NCBI GenBank assembly: GCA_020436835.1 | Contig: JAGQWZ010000053.1 | Span: forward strand, 1 to 41,858 | Direction: 5' to 3' | Origin: Saprospiraceae bacterium | GTDB lineage: Bacteria > Bacteroidota > Bacteroidia > Chitinophagales > Saprospiraceae | Length of the DNA: 41,858 bases | Shown here: positions 24,107-32,342 of the stretch, one piece after another | Numbering within the stretch: position 1 is the first letter of the stretch | How the letters are laid out: each line of letters starts with the position of its first letter | The notes under the pieces: model-generated | Databases searched by the model: none | The model's input: the letters and a program-made list of their open reading frames with translations, nothing else | What the model was told of the DNA's origin: nothing | Program-made: the position numbers and the translations under genes

Positions 24107-27100
24107 ATGAGCCTTCAGTTCTCCAAATCAAAGTGCAGTGCGGTACCCATTCGGGAGATCCTTTTTTCATTCACTGCGGTCATTTTTCACTTATTTCTAT
24201 TAAGTGGCACAGCTGCTTTAGCCCAGCCGAATAGAGGCATGGCAATCACCGGAAGTGAGCATGAGAGAGATGCGCGATCTGCCCGGTCATTGAGTGATCC
24301 GGGAGCATTATGTACCAATCCCATAAATTATGTGCAGTCAGTCCTGAACATGAATGGGACTGCGTCACAGGATTTCAATACAGCCAATGACATCTATGAT
24401 GTCGAGGCGGCAGATGATTTTACCCTGCCGGTGGCATCGGCGCTCAGTAGTGTTTCGGTCAATGGAATGGGAATGGCTCCCGATTCGTTTTTAGTAAAGA
24501 TATACCGTGATGGAGGGGGCAGTCCGGGTACCTTACTCTATTCACAGCTTTTTGTCGACCCTGCATTTACCATCAGTCCAACCTTTGATCTAAGCGCCTG
24601 TCCGGTACTTCAGGCAGGCACCTATTGGATTTCAGTACAGGCGGTTGCCAGTTTTAGTCTATATGGTCAGTGGTATTGGACGACAGCAGCAGATGGAAGT
24701 GGAACGAATTGGAGTGTCCGGAATCCCAATGGCGGCTTTGGTACCTGTTTGGATTGGAGTGACGGAGCGGTGTGTGGCTTTGCTTCAGGAACCGGCCCTG
24801 GTCTGGTCTATGACATAGCTACTTGTGTCGCCAATGTTTTATCAGCTATTGGACCAAATTGCCGGAATGTCAATGCCAGTCTCGACGCGAATGGCAATAC
24901 GTATTTCAGCTTATCCGACATTGTGACCAATTTTCCCGCCGCAGCACCAGCGAGGATCACTATTAAGGATCCCACGGGCTATGCCGTGTATGGCCCTGCC
25001 ACGGTGTTTACGGGAAATATAGTCTTCAATGCCTGTCATTTGCGGGATGAAACCCTGACCATAAATGTCGAAACAGAAGGGGGTGCATGTTGGTCAAACC
25101 TCACTTTTAAGCAAGTAAACGGACCAATCATCGAAAACAGAAACTATACGGTTTATTGTTTCGATGAACTCGTTCATGATCCATATTTATATAGCCCGCC
25201 TACAGCCTACATCCCTTGTCAGGCACCTCTCCAGGCATCCTACGTTACGGACTGGCTTATTCCATATGATTGTGTTCCGGGAATGCAGGATACGGTAAAA
25301 GTGATTCTCAGGGAATGGGAAGCCTACGATAAACTGGGGAGAAGAGGCGTTGCCTTTGATACGATCGTCGTACTTCAGCTGGGAGAGATCGATGCCAATC
25401 ATATATTTTGTGCTGATAAAGATACACTTTACTGCTCAGATACCACCGAAAGGATTGGTCCCTTTATTACCTACGAAGACATAGATCAGACTTGTGATAC
25501 CATTTGGCTTGTCCACACTTCCGATCTGGACAATGATGGAATGCTTGAATTTCACCCAACCGTCCTGGATGCCAAATGTGGTCTTGATGTCTACCTCGAC
25601 TACTACAAGGTGCAGGGTGAATGTGGAAATATATACCGGGTGAAAGTAGAGATGAAACAGAGCTGCTATGGTCCGGCTGATGATACTTGTTTTGTGACTC
25701 CTCCGGCGGGAACTCCACCCAATCAGGCGGTACAGCTTGCACCGGGTTATTGGAGATGCGAATTTTGGTTGCACGACCTGGACACGGTTCCACCCGATAT
25801 GTACTGTAAGAAAGTAGAGCTGTTCTATGGTGCTTTTGGTATAAAGAACTGGAATGTAGCTGCCAATCCAAACGGGGAGATGGTTGCCGGACCATTTTTT
25901 GATCCGGAAAAAACGATCGAACTGCAGGCACTGCCTTATCGGCTCCGGATCAACTCATATGAGAATCCATTTCCTTTGACTACCCGGTTGGTGGAAAATG
26001 CAATACCTGCTCCAAATACCTACAACCAGGATCTGACGATGGACTTCATCGCACCGGACGACCTTAATTTTGACTTTGGGTGGATGTTTGACATTGAGTC
26101 TTCGATGCCCCTTATAAACAGCCTAAATAACCTGAACGGATTCTATACTGAAATTGAATATTACATTAGTATAAATGGGACGGAATATCCGGTCATTGAA
26201 GAGGGTGATACGGAAGTGCCCGTTCGAACGCAGCGAAATATGGCACCCGTGTTATTGACGCAAAGCCGGGATGGAGTCCTCTCCATACCGTTGCATAAAG
26301 GAGACTCTTTTGCTATCCGGGCCAGTTGGTCGTCACCTTTTCCTGCTACCTTAAGCCTCTACGGTCCGAATATCGTGAGCACCAGTGATCACGAATGTGC
26401 GGCGCATAGTTACATTCCGCCTCTCTATGTCTCCGATGACTGGAGTGGAGTCAAGCAGGTGAAAGCCATTGTGGAATCAGCCGGAACATTTATCATGACT
26501 TATGATCCGCAAGATAGTTGTTGGGTCAGTCATGAACAAGTGAAACTGCCCAAGAATGGAGAGTACTACACCGTCCTGTATGAAGCGTACGATAGTTGCC
26601 ATAATATGGCTGTAGATAGCTGTCTGATCTATGTAAAAGACCGGGTAAAGCCGGTTGCTGTAATGGATAAAAGTGTCACAGTCAGTCTTAGTGATAAAAA
26701 AGTATGGTTGGATGCTTCCGCTTTCGATGAAGGAAGCTGGGACAATTGTGAAGTCAACTTCATTCTGATCCGTCGATCGGACTGGCAGGAGTCATGTATC
26801 GATCTCTGTGACAGTATATCTGCCTGCTATGTTGATGATCATCATGATACCCTTTGGGTAGCAAACCTGGAAACGGATAAGTCCAAAGATGCAGTTGAAG
26901 CTCATTATGCCCAGACACTGCAATGGTTATGTGAAGACGATACGCCATGCGGCGAACTCATTTATAATGCCTGGCTCTACGATTTGATGAAGTATGCCAC
27001 ATTACATTGCAATCCACACTTATATGGAGTTAATGAAGAATACTTCAAAGAAAAATTCGCAGAAGCATATTATGCCGACGCGGATTTTAGGGCTAAATTT

Positions 27101-29353
27101 GATTATTGCCAACCGACAGATCCCAATCAGACGACCGCACAACGATTTTCCCCGTTCCATCCGGAGCCCGGAAATTTGGTTGATTTTTACGAACAATTGG
27201 GAGGAGGCTGGAGTGATGCTATTGCCTTTGATTGTGCAGATGCCTGCCAGTATGTGACCGTCGAAATGCTGGTGATGGACTATTGGTGCAACTGGACCAA
27301 AGTGTGGAACAAAGTCAAAGTGGAAGACAAAAACCCACCTACTGTTGTATATGATGTGAAAGACCAGGAGACCATCTCCTGTAAGTCATATCATGATGCC
27401 AAATACTTTTATCCCGGAGAACTGCATCCCGTCAACATCGAATGGTTGGTGGAAAGAGCTACACAGCAGGATCAAAAAGCCTTTGATCTCCTTGATCAAA
27501 TATTCGGAGGCTATCAAAAAGCCTGGAGAACCGAGTATGGAACTTATGTAGACTCCTATGGAGATGCAATATCCCATGATATTCTATTTATTGATAGCGT
27601 TTGTATTTGTACCGATAAATTGGAGCAAGTGTATATCTATGATGAACACCTGGGGTACTATTGGAAAGACTCGGTAGTGACAGATTGTTATTATATTCCG
27701 GACACTACCTATTTTCAGCAAGGTGTCGTTCAGGTAAACTGCCAGGAAAATGTGCACTGCAAGCAGGAGATTTGGTATGAATTTGATCATTGTGGACAGG
27801 GATATCTATACCGGAAGTTCAAGATCTGGCAGAGTTGCCCCGATAGTTTCTATACAGATGACCTGTATACGGATAGTGTTTTTCATCCGGTTGATACCCT
27901 TGAGCGAATCCAACGGATATTCGTTGGAAAAGAATGTGCGCTGAATAAATACATGTTTGATGTTCCCGGAGATCTCACTATTGAAGCTTGTGGGATCGAA
28001 TACAATGATGATGGTAATGTCATTGGAGATGCCGGACCCGAGAACACTGGTTATGCGAGATACAAACTGGAAGACGATTGTCGCATTGTGGGCATCGCTC
28101 ATAAAGACAAGGTCTATAAGATCGTCGGAGGTGAAGAAGCCTGCTACAAGATTTACCGTACCTGGTATTTTGCTGACTGGTGTGGTACGGGCGGTGCCCC
28201 TATCAATAAGAGTTGGTGGAACGATTATTCGTTGGTACTCGATTCTTGTCTTCAGAAAATACTGGTGATTGATAAAACGCCACCGGTTTGTGAAATTAAA
28301 GGACCGGTTATGAGCGGGGACACTATCGAAATGGGAGGTTGTAGTTATACCTTAAACGTGGAAGTAAATGCCACGGATGTCTGTGGTTTAACCAGCTACG
28401 AGTGGGAAATTAAAAATACTACCAATGCAGGCCAAATTTTTCTCGAGGATCAGGGACAGGATTATTTGACCGGAGGTGAAGAAGAAACTTTCGCAATCGC
28501 TTCTGCCGGATTGTTACCAGGTACTTATAAATTGTCGGTACACCTTGAGGATGAATGTAATAATGAGAATTACTGTGAATACTATTTCACGATCGTTCCG
28601 GTGAAGAAACCGACCCCGGTTTGTTATTCCTCATTGACGGCCCGCCTGACACCCTGGGACAGGGACCAGGATGGACTGGTAGATACGGCCCATGTGATCA
28701 TCTGGGCATCTGAATTTGACCGAAGTAGTTCACCAAGTTGTGGTGACGATAGTGTAGAGTTCAGAGTTGAAATTCTTGATGGCATAGAGGATGAAACGGC
28801 TGCCGGAGATGTAGATTACCTCGAATTGGGATGTGACCATGTTGGTACTCAGCTGGTCCGGCTCTGGGTGATCAGTTTGCCGAGTGGAACCAGAGATTAT
28901 TGTGATATTGTCCTGGTAGTACAGGCTGGAGAAAGTGGTTGCGGTTCTGTTTCGGCCACCAATGCTGACTTCGAAATCCGTGAGAGTGTGTTACAGCTTG
29001 ACCAGACCGGTGTTAGGTCAGGTGCAAACCAGGCGATTCACGATCCGGTATTGCGCCAAACCAACTCAGATATAAATTACGAAACCAACACCACTGAATT
29101 GTTGCAGAACCGGCCAAATCCTTTTAGATCGGAGACGACGCTCGGATTTATCTTGGCAGAGAAAATGCAAGCCAATTTAACCGTTTATGATATGAATGGT
29201 AAAGTATTAAAGAATTTTTCCGGAATATTTGCGAAAGGCTATAATGAAATTAATTTATCACGAGAACAATTAAATTCCTCATCAATTTTATTCTACCGAT
29301 TACAAACGGAAAATGGATTTTCCGAGGTAAAGAGAATGATTTTAATTGAATGA
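24107..29353 (+). CDS. Giant cysteine-rich T9SS cargo protein
   Basis: I chose the ATG at 24107 (1748 residues); a TTG at 24050 would add 19. A signal peptide (IFHLFLLSGTAALAQPN, ending about residue 50) is followed by a beta-sandwich module (DFTLPVASALSSVSVNGM ... TCV) and then by a long run of HYR/Ig-like modules with phrases such as RVKPVAVMDKSVTVSLSDKK and DASAFDEGSWDNCEV, characteristic of Saprospiraceae surface proteins. By hand I count about 59 cysteines, mostly spaced within the repeated modules. The C-terminal 90 residues (NRPNPFRSETTLGFIL to VKRMILIE) are a T9SS type A sorting domain. The protein should therefore be exported by T9SS, cleaved and attached to or released from the surface, perhaps as an adhesin. 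A T-rich TATTTTTG element at 24029-24036 may be the -7 box; a terminator follows the stop. Confidence 0.92.
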   Translation: MSLQFSKSKCSAVPIREILFSFTAVIFHLFLLSGTAALAQPNRGMAITGSEHERDARSARSLSDPGALCTNPINYVQSVLNMNGTASQDFNTANDIYDVEAADDFTLPVASALSSVSVNGMGMAPDSFLVKIYRDGGGSPGTLLYSQLFVDPAFTISPTFDLSACPVLQAGTYWISVQAVASFSLYGQWYWTTAADGSGTNWSVRNPNGGFGTCLDWSDGAVCGFASGTGPGLVYDIATCVANVLSAIGPNCRNVNASLDANGNTYFSLSDIVTNFPAAAPARITIKDPTGYAVYGPATVFTGNIVFNACHLRDETLTINVETEGGACWSNLTFKQVNGPIIENRNYTVYCFDELVHDPYLYSPPTAYIPCQAPLQASYVTDWLIPYDCVPGMQDTVKVILREWEAYDKLGRRGVAFDTIVVLQLGEIDANHIFCADKDTLYCSDTTERIGPFITYEDIDQTCDTIWLVHTSDLDNDGMLEFHPTVLDAKCGLDVYLDYYKVQGECGNIYRVKVEMKQSCYGPADDTCFVTPPAGTPPNQAVQLAPGYWRCEFWLHDLDTVPPDMYCKKVELFYGAFGIKNWNVAANPNGEMVAGPFFDPEKTIELQALPYRLRINSYENPFPLTTRLVENAIPAPNTYNQDLTMDFIAPDDLNFDFGWMFDIESSMPLINSLNNLNGFYTEIEYYISINGTEYPVIEEGDTEVPVRTQRNMAPVLLTQSRDGVLSIPLHKGDSFAIRASWSSPFPATLSLYGPNIVSTSDHECAAHSYIPPLYVSDDWSGVKQVKAIVESAGTFIMTYDPQDSCWVSHEQVKLPKNGEYYTVLYEAYDSCHNMAVDSCLIYVKDRVKPVAVMDKSVTVSLSDKKVWLDASAFDEGSWDNCEVNFILIRRSDWQESCIDLCDSISACYVDDHHDTLWVANLETDKSKDAVEAHYAQTLQWLCEDDTPCGELIYNAWLYDLMKYATLHCNPHLYGVNEEYFKEKFAEAYYADADFRAKFDYCQPTDPNQTTAQRFSPFHPEPGNLVDFYEQLGGGWSDAIAFDCADACQYVTVEMLVMDYWCNWTKVWNKVKVEDKNPPTVVYDVKDQETISCKSYHDAKYFYPGELHPVNIEWLVERATQQDQKAFDLLDQIFGGYQKAWRTEYGTYVDSYGDAISHDILFIDSVCICTDKLEQVYIYDEHLGYYWKDSVVTDCYYIPDTTYFQQGVVQVNCQENVHCKQEIWYEFDHCGQGYLYRKFKIWQSCPDSFYTDDLYTDSVFHPVDTLERIQRIFVGKECALNKYMFDVPGDLTIEACGIEYNDDGNVIGDAGPENTGYARYKLEDDCRIVGIAHKDKVYKIVGGEEACYKIYRTWYFADWCGTGGAPINKSWWNDYSLVLDSCLQKILVIDKTPPVCEIKGPVMSGDTIEMGGCSYTLNVEVNATDVCGLTSYEWEIKNTTNAGQIFLEDQGQDYLTGGEEETFAIASAGLLPGTYKLSVHLEDECNNENYCEYYFTIVPVKKPTPVCYSSLTARLTPWDRDQDGLVDTAHVIIWASEFDRSSSPSCGDDSVEFRVEILDGIEDETAAGDVDYLELGCDHVGTQLVRLWVISLPSGTRDYCDIVLVVQAGESGCGSVSATNADFEIRESVLQLDQTGVRSGANQAIHDPVLRQTNSDINYETNTTELLQNRPNPFRSETTLGFILAEKMQANLTVYDMNGKVLKNFSGIFAKGYNEINLSREQLNSSSILFYRLQTENGFSEVKRMILIE

Positions 29354-29387
29354 TTTTTTGAACCAAGAAAAAGGCTTTGATTTTTGT

Positions 29388-29418
29388 AAATGCCGGGTTT
29401 TGTAATCCGGCATTTTTT
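29388..29418 (+). terminator. Rho-independent terminator of the giant T9SS gene
   Basis: AAATGCCGG (29388-29396) pairs with CCGGCATTT (29407-29415); the stem extends by G-U and A-U pairs inward to a small loop. A six-T run (29413-29418) follows, partly within the stem. It lies 34 bases after the stop of the cargo gene. Confidence 0.85.
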
Positions 29419-29451
29419 ATTGTTTGTGAATTTTTGGAGTTGAGATACCAA

Positions 29452-30906
29452 TTAAATTATTTTACCCGATTTTGCATAGGTTTCATATTGATCCCTGAGA
29501 ATCTTCAATAGTTCATCGATATTTCTTTTATGCGTGCGAAAGACCATCACGCAGATGCGCAACCAAAAGGTCCCATCCAGCGTAGTAGAGGAGAGAAATA
29601 TTTTCCCTGTTTTTAAAATAGCATTCATCAATGCCCGGTTTTGTTGATTTTCGCTCTCCGGATTGTTCCCGGAAATCCTGAAGAGACAAACACTGAGGGT
29701 AGGATCAGGGCCAACCTTAAATCCTATTTTTTGGACTTCGGAGTGAAAGTACCGAGCCAGTAACAGCTTTTCAGTTAATGCCGCTTTGTAGGGTTTAATG
29801 CCAAGTAGCTGGAGCGATAGCCACATCCGGAGTCCGCGAAAGTGTTTGGTAAGTTCCGGAGAAATGTCTGCCGGATTCAGTACCTCGAAATCACCTTCTG
29901 CATCCTGCATATAATTGGCCCGGTAATAATGGGATTTGATGGCTGCAGCCCGGTTCTTGATGAGCACTGCACCTGTCCCGTAGGAAAGAAATAGCCCTTT
30001 GTGAGGATCGAGAACAACTGAGTCCGACTTTGCCAGAGCGGAGAGAAGACCACTTAGCTCATCGGTGAGGACGAAAAAGCCTCCATAGGCAGCATCAATA
30101 TGAAACCAACAGCCTTCTCTTTTTGCAATGGAGGCAATTTCATCAAGGGGGTCGATGATGCCAAGATCCGTGCTGCCGGCAGAGGCCACAATTAAGAACG
30201 GATTTAATCCTGCTCGTTTGTCAATTTCGATCTTCCGGTTCAGATCTTCGGGATCCATTTGGTAGGCGGTATTCATTTCTACCATGCGGACATGGCTATA
30301 GTCCAGTGCGGCGATCCTCAGTGCCTTCAAGACGCAATGGTGCGTCTGCGTGGTTAGATAAATCACCTGATTTCGCACATTTTCGGGCTTGATTTCGTGC
30401 CAGTCCCTGGCGGCGGTCAACGCGGTTAGTGTGGCAATTGATCCACCGGAGGATAAATTGCCAGCATGTTGTTCAGGATAGCCAATAATTTTTGCCATCC
30501 ACTGTACGCAAAGATTTTCCAGGATTACTGCACCTGGATTGGCATAATAAATACCGGCGTACCGGTTGGTCACGGCGGCCAGATAATCCCCCAGGGCAGA
30601 AGGAAAAACTCCACCTCCCGGCACATAACCCAGGTGACCGGCTGCAGCAGGATTGATCCCCGTACTATCCACGGCCTGACGCAATATTGCCAGAAGTTGG
30701 TCCAGAGATTTTCCATCGTCTTCGAAGTCACAGCCTTGCAGTGTTTCAAGGCTTTCCGGAGACTCCTGATAAACCGGAATATCGTCGATTTCTTTGAGGA
30801 ATTCTTCTCCATAACCGATTATAGACTGAAGGGAGGCTATTCTATCGTCCGCTGGCATGTCCAGCCGCCGGCTGACAGATTCCAGGTATTCGAGTTCTTT
30901 TCTCAT
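29452..30906 (-). CDS. PLP-dependent group II amino-acid decarboxylase-like
   Basis: A 484-residue pyridoxal-phosphate enzyme of the glutamate/aromatic amino acid decarboxylase family. The PLP-binding lysine is Lys303 in DPHKGLFLSYGTGAVL; the Asp that pairs with the pyridine nitrogen is in WFHIDAAYGGFF, and GNLSSGGSIATLTALTAARD and QTHHCVLKA are the usual N-terminal contacts. The substrate may be an aromatic amino acid or diaminobutyrate, not decided from sequence, and the DPHKG form is typical of a bacterial branch whose substrate is often unassigned. No signal peptide. It is followed by no obvious partner on this strand; the next gene upstream (minus strand) is the TIGR03032-type protein, 125 bp away. 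Confidence 0.92.
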   Translation of the reverse strand: MRKELEYLESVSRRLDMPADDRIASLQSIIGYGEEFLKEIDDIPVYQESPESLETLQGCDFEDDGKSLDQLLAILRQAVDSTGINPAAAGHLGYVPGGGVFPSALGDYLAAVTNRYAGIYYANPGAVILENLCVQWMAKIIGYPEQHAGNLSSGGSIATLTALTAARDWHEIKPENVRNQVIYLTTQTHHCVLKALRIAALDYSHVRMVEMNTAYQMDPEDLNRKIEIDKRAGLNPFLIVASAGSTDLGIIDPLDEIASIAKREGCWFHIDAAYGGFFVLTDELSGLLSALAKSDSVVLDPHKGLFLSYGTGAVLIKNRAAAIKSHYYRANYMQDAEGDFEVLNPADISPELTKHFRGLRMWLSLQLLGIKPYKAALTEKLLLARYFHSEVQKIGFKVGPDPTLSVCLFRISGNNPESENQQNRALMNAILKTGKIFLSSTTLDGTFWLRICVMVFRTHKRNIDELLKILRDQYETYAKSGKII

Positions 30907-31031
30907 GGTTGCGGATTATAATTACGGGGACGAATATAAGAATCAGGCAGGGCTGTATCAGGGCTATTAATTGCGTTGCGGATTTTGGTACTATATGGTT
31001 GGAGTTAAAAAATGTCAAGGAAATAGAAAAA

Positions 31032-32096
31032 TCAGAGTATTTCCTTAGCCCAGAAAGTTCCTTCCGGAATCGAAATTCCATATTTATGCAATGAAGACAT
31101 GGTATTTAAGATGCCCGGGCGACGTTTACCAGGGATGATTTGAACATCATAGATTTCATCAACACTTGTTTGATATGTCAATTCTGCAACCACCGATGAT
31201 GTCGGGAGATGCAGTACAACAATGCCGGATTTATCGGCAAGTTTGGCCATTTCAAGATGTTTGAAGGTCGAGCTATTCTGACGCAATTTCGACAGACCGA
31301 CAAATAGATAATCATTGTAAAAGGCCATTCCTCTTACGAACCCATCCAGTTTTTTAATTACTTCAAAAGTCCTGTCGCTTTGATTAACTCTAATGATCTC
31401 TCCCGTTGCCGACAAAAGCAAATAGAGGTCTTTTTCGATGAATGTGGGAGAGTGTGGCATGGAAAGGTTGCTTAATAATACTTCATTGGATTCAATATCC
31501 ATCAAAATACCACCAGAAGGAAGTGTTTGTCTCCAGCCCTGTCGCGTGTTTTTTGTTCCTAAGGCAGTAACATATTTAGGTTGACCACCGACAAGGGCCA
31601 TCCCATTGAGATGGCATCGGTCTTCGGACACGAGTTGGTCGATAAAGGGTGGTCTCCAGAATGCCTCCCAACTGAATCTGTCTGAGACCCTCATCAAACA
31701 GGAAAAGGAAGTATTGACACCGATCAGGCCTTCGTCAGTCCAACTTAAATCATGAATATCGACCTGACCGGTATAAAATGTCGCTCTGGGCATATATAAC
31801 GCATCGTAGACGCCTGGGTTCTTAGGATATTTTGGCGCTAACCTTGGGTCGTCAACGAGCACAATTACTTCGTCTTTAGCTGCCAAAGCAAGCCGGTTAC
31901 CCTGCAGGGCAATTCCCATCACCCGATCAAAACTGCGGGGTAACTGGATTAATCTTTCCGTATCTACGGCAGAAATTAGGATGATCTTTCCAGCCTGATA
32001 AGTACTGAGGGCAATAGTGCATTCAAGCCCATATAGCAATTCCGGAAAATTAGGTGAATAGGTACAACTGAAGGGTGGTGGTGGTTTCAGATTCAT
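31032..32096 (-). CDS. TIGR03032-type protein of unknown function
   Basis: A 354-residue protein matching the TIGR03032 family as I know it (also DUF4915). The start MNLKPPPPFSCTYSPNFPEL and the phrases YPKNPGVYDALYMPRATFYT, IHDLSWTDEGLIGVNTSFSC, RCHLNGMALVGGQPKYVTAL and MPHSPTFIEKDLYLL are its hallmark blocks, as is LPGFxRGMAF-like LDGFVRGMAFYNDYLF. The repeated strand pattern and the family's recurrent short motifs suggest a beta-propeller. No signal peptide is seen. The family often appears near tetratricopeptide or surface-protein genes, but no function is established. It lies between the decarboxylase and the FG-GAP cargo gene, divergent from the latter. Confidence 0.88.
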   Translation of the reverse strand: MNLKPPPPFSCTYSPNFPELLYGLECTIALSTYQAGKIILISAVDTERLIQLPRSFDRVMGIALQGNRLALAAKDEVIVLVDDPRLAPKYPKNPGVYDALYMPRATFYTGQVDIHDLSWTDEGLIGVNTSFSCLMRVSDRFSWEAFWRPPFIDQLVSEDRCHLNGMALVGGQPKYVTALGTKNTRQGWRQTLPSGGILMDIESNEVLLSNLSMPHSPTFIEKDLYLLLSATGEIIRVNQSDRTFEVIKKLDGFVRGMAFYNDYLFVGLSKLRQNSSTFKHLEMAKLADKSGIVVLHLPTSSVVAELTYQTSVDEIYDVQIIPGKRRPGILNTMSSLHKYGISIPEGTFWAKEIL

Positions 32097-32112
32097 TGGT
32101 GAATTGTATTCA

Positions 32113-32120
32113 CAAAATTA
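32113..32120 (-). promoter_or_regulatory. -7 element upstream of the TIGR03032-type gene
   Basis: On the minus strand, TAATTTTG matches TAnnTTTG exactly and ends 16 bases before the ATG. No TTG is seen 18 bases further up. The rest of the 246-bp divergent region (32097-32342) shows no fold or repeat that I can support. Confidence 0.35.
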
Positions 32121-32342
32121 TAAAATTCTGATCCTGAGGTGAGTGCGATTATTGAGTGCTGTTCGATCTTTCCATCAACTATTCCAAAATTCATATTTAC
32201 TTTTTAACAACTAAAAATAACCCTCGCTTATCTGGTGTAACTCTGTTATGACATTAATAGCAAAACATTATGATATTTTGACATATCTTTTTAAACTTGC
32301 ATCGACGAACTACATTACCAAACTAATAGAACCAATAAGACT

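Noticed and set aside
25467..25931. 154-codon frame antisense to the giant T9SS gene
   Set aside because: Shadow frame; its Pro/His/Ser-rich composition is not protein-like.
30466..30921. 151-codon frame antisense to the PLP decarboxylase
   Set aside because: Shadow of the conserved gene on the minus strand.
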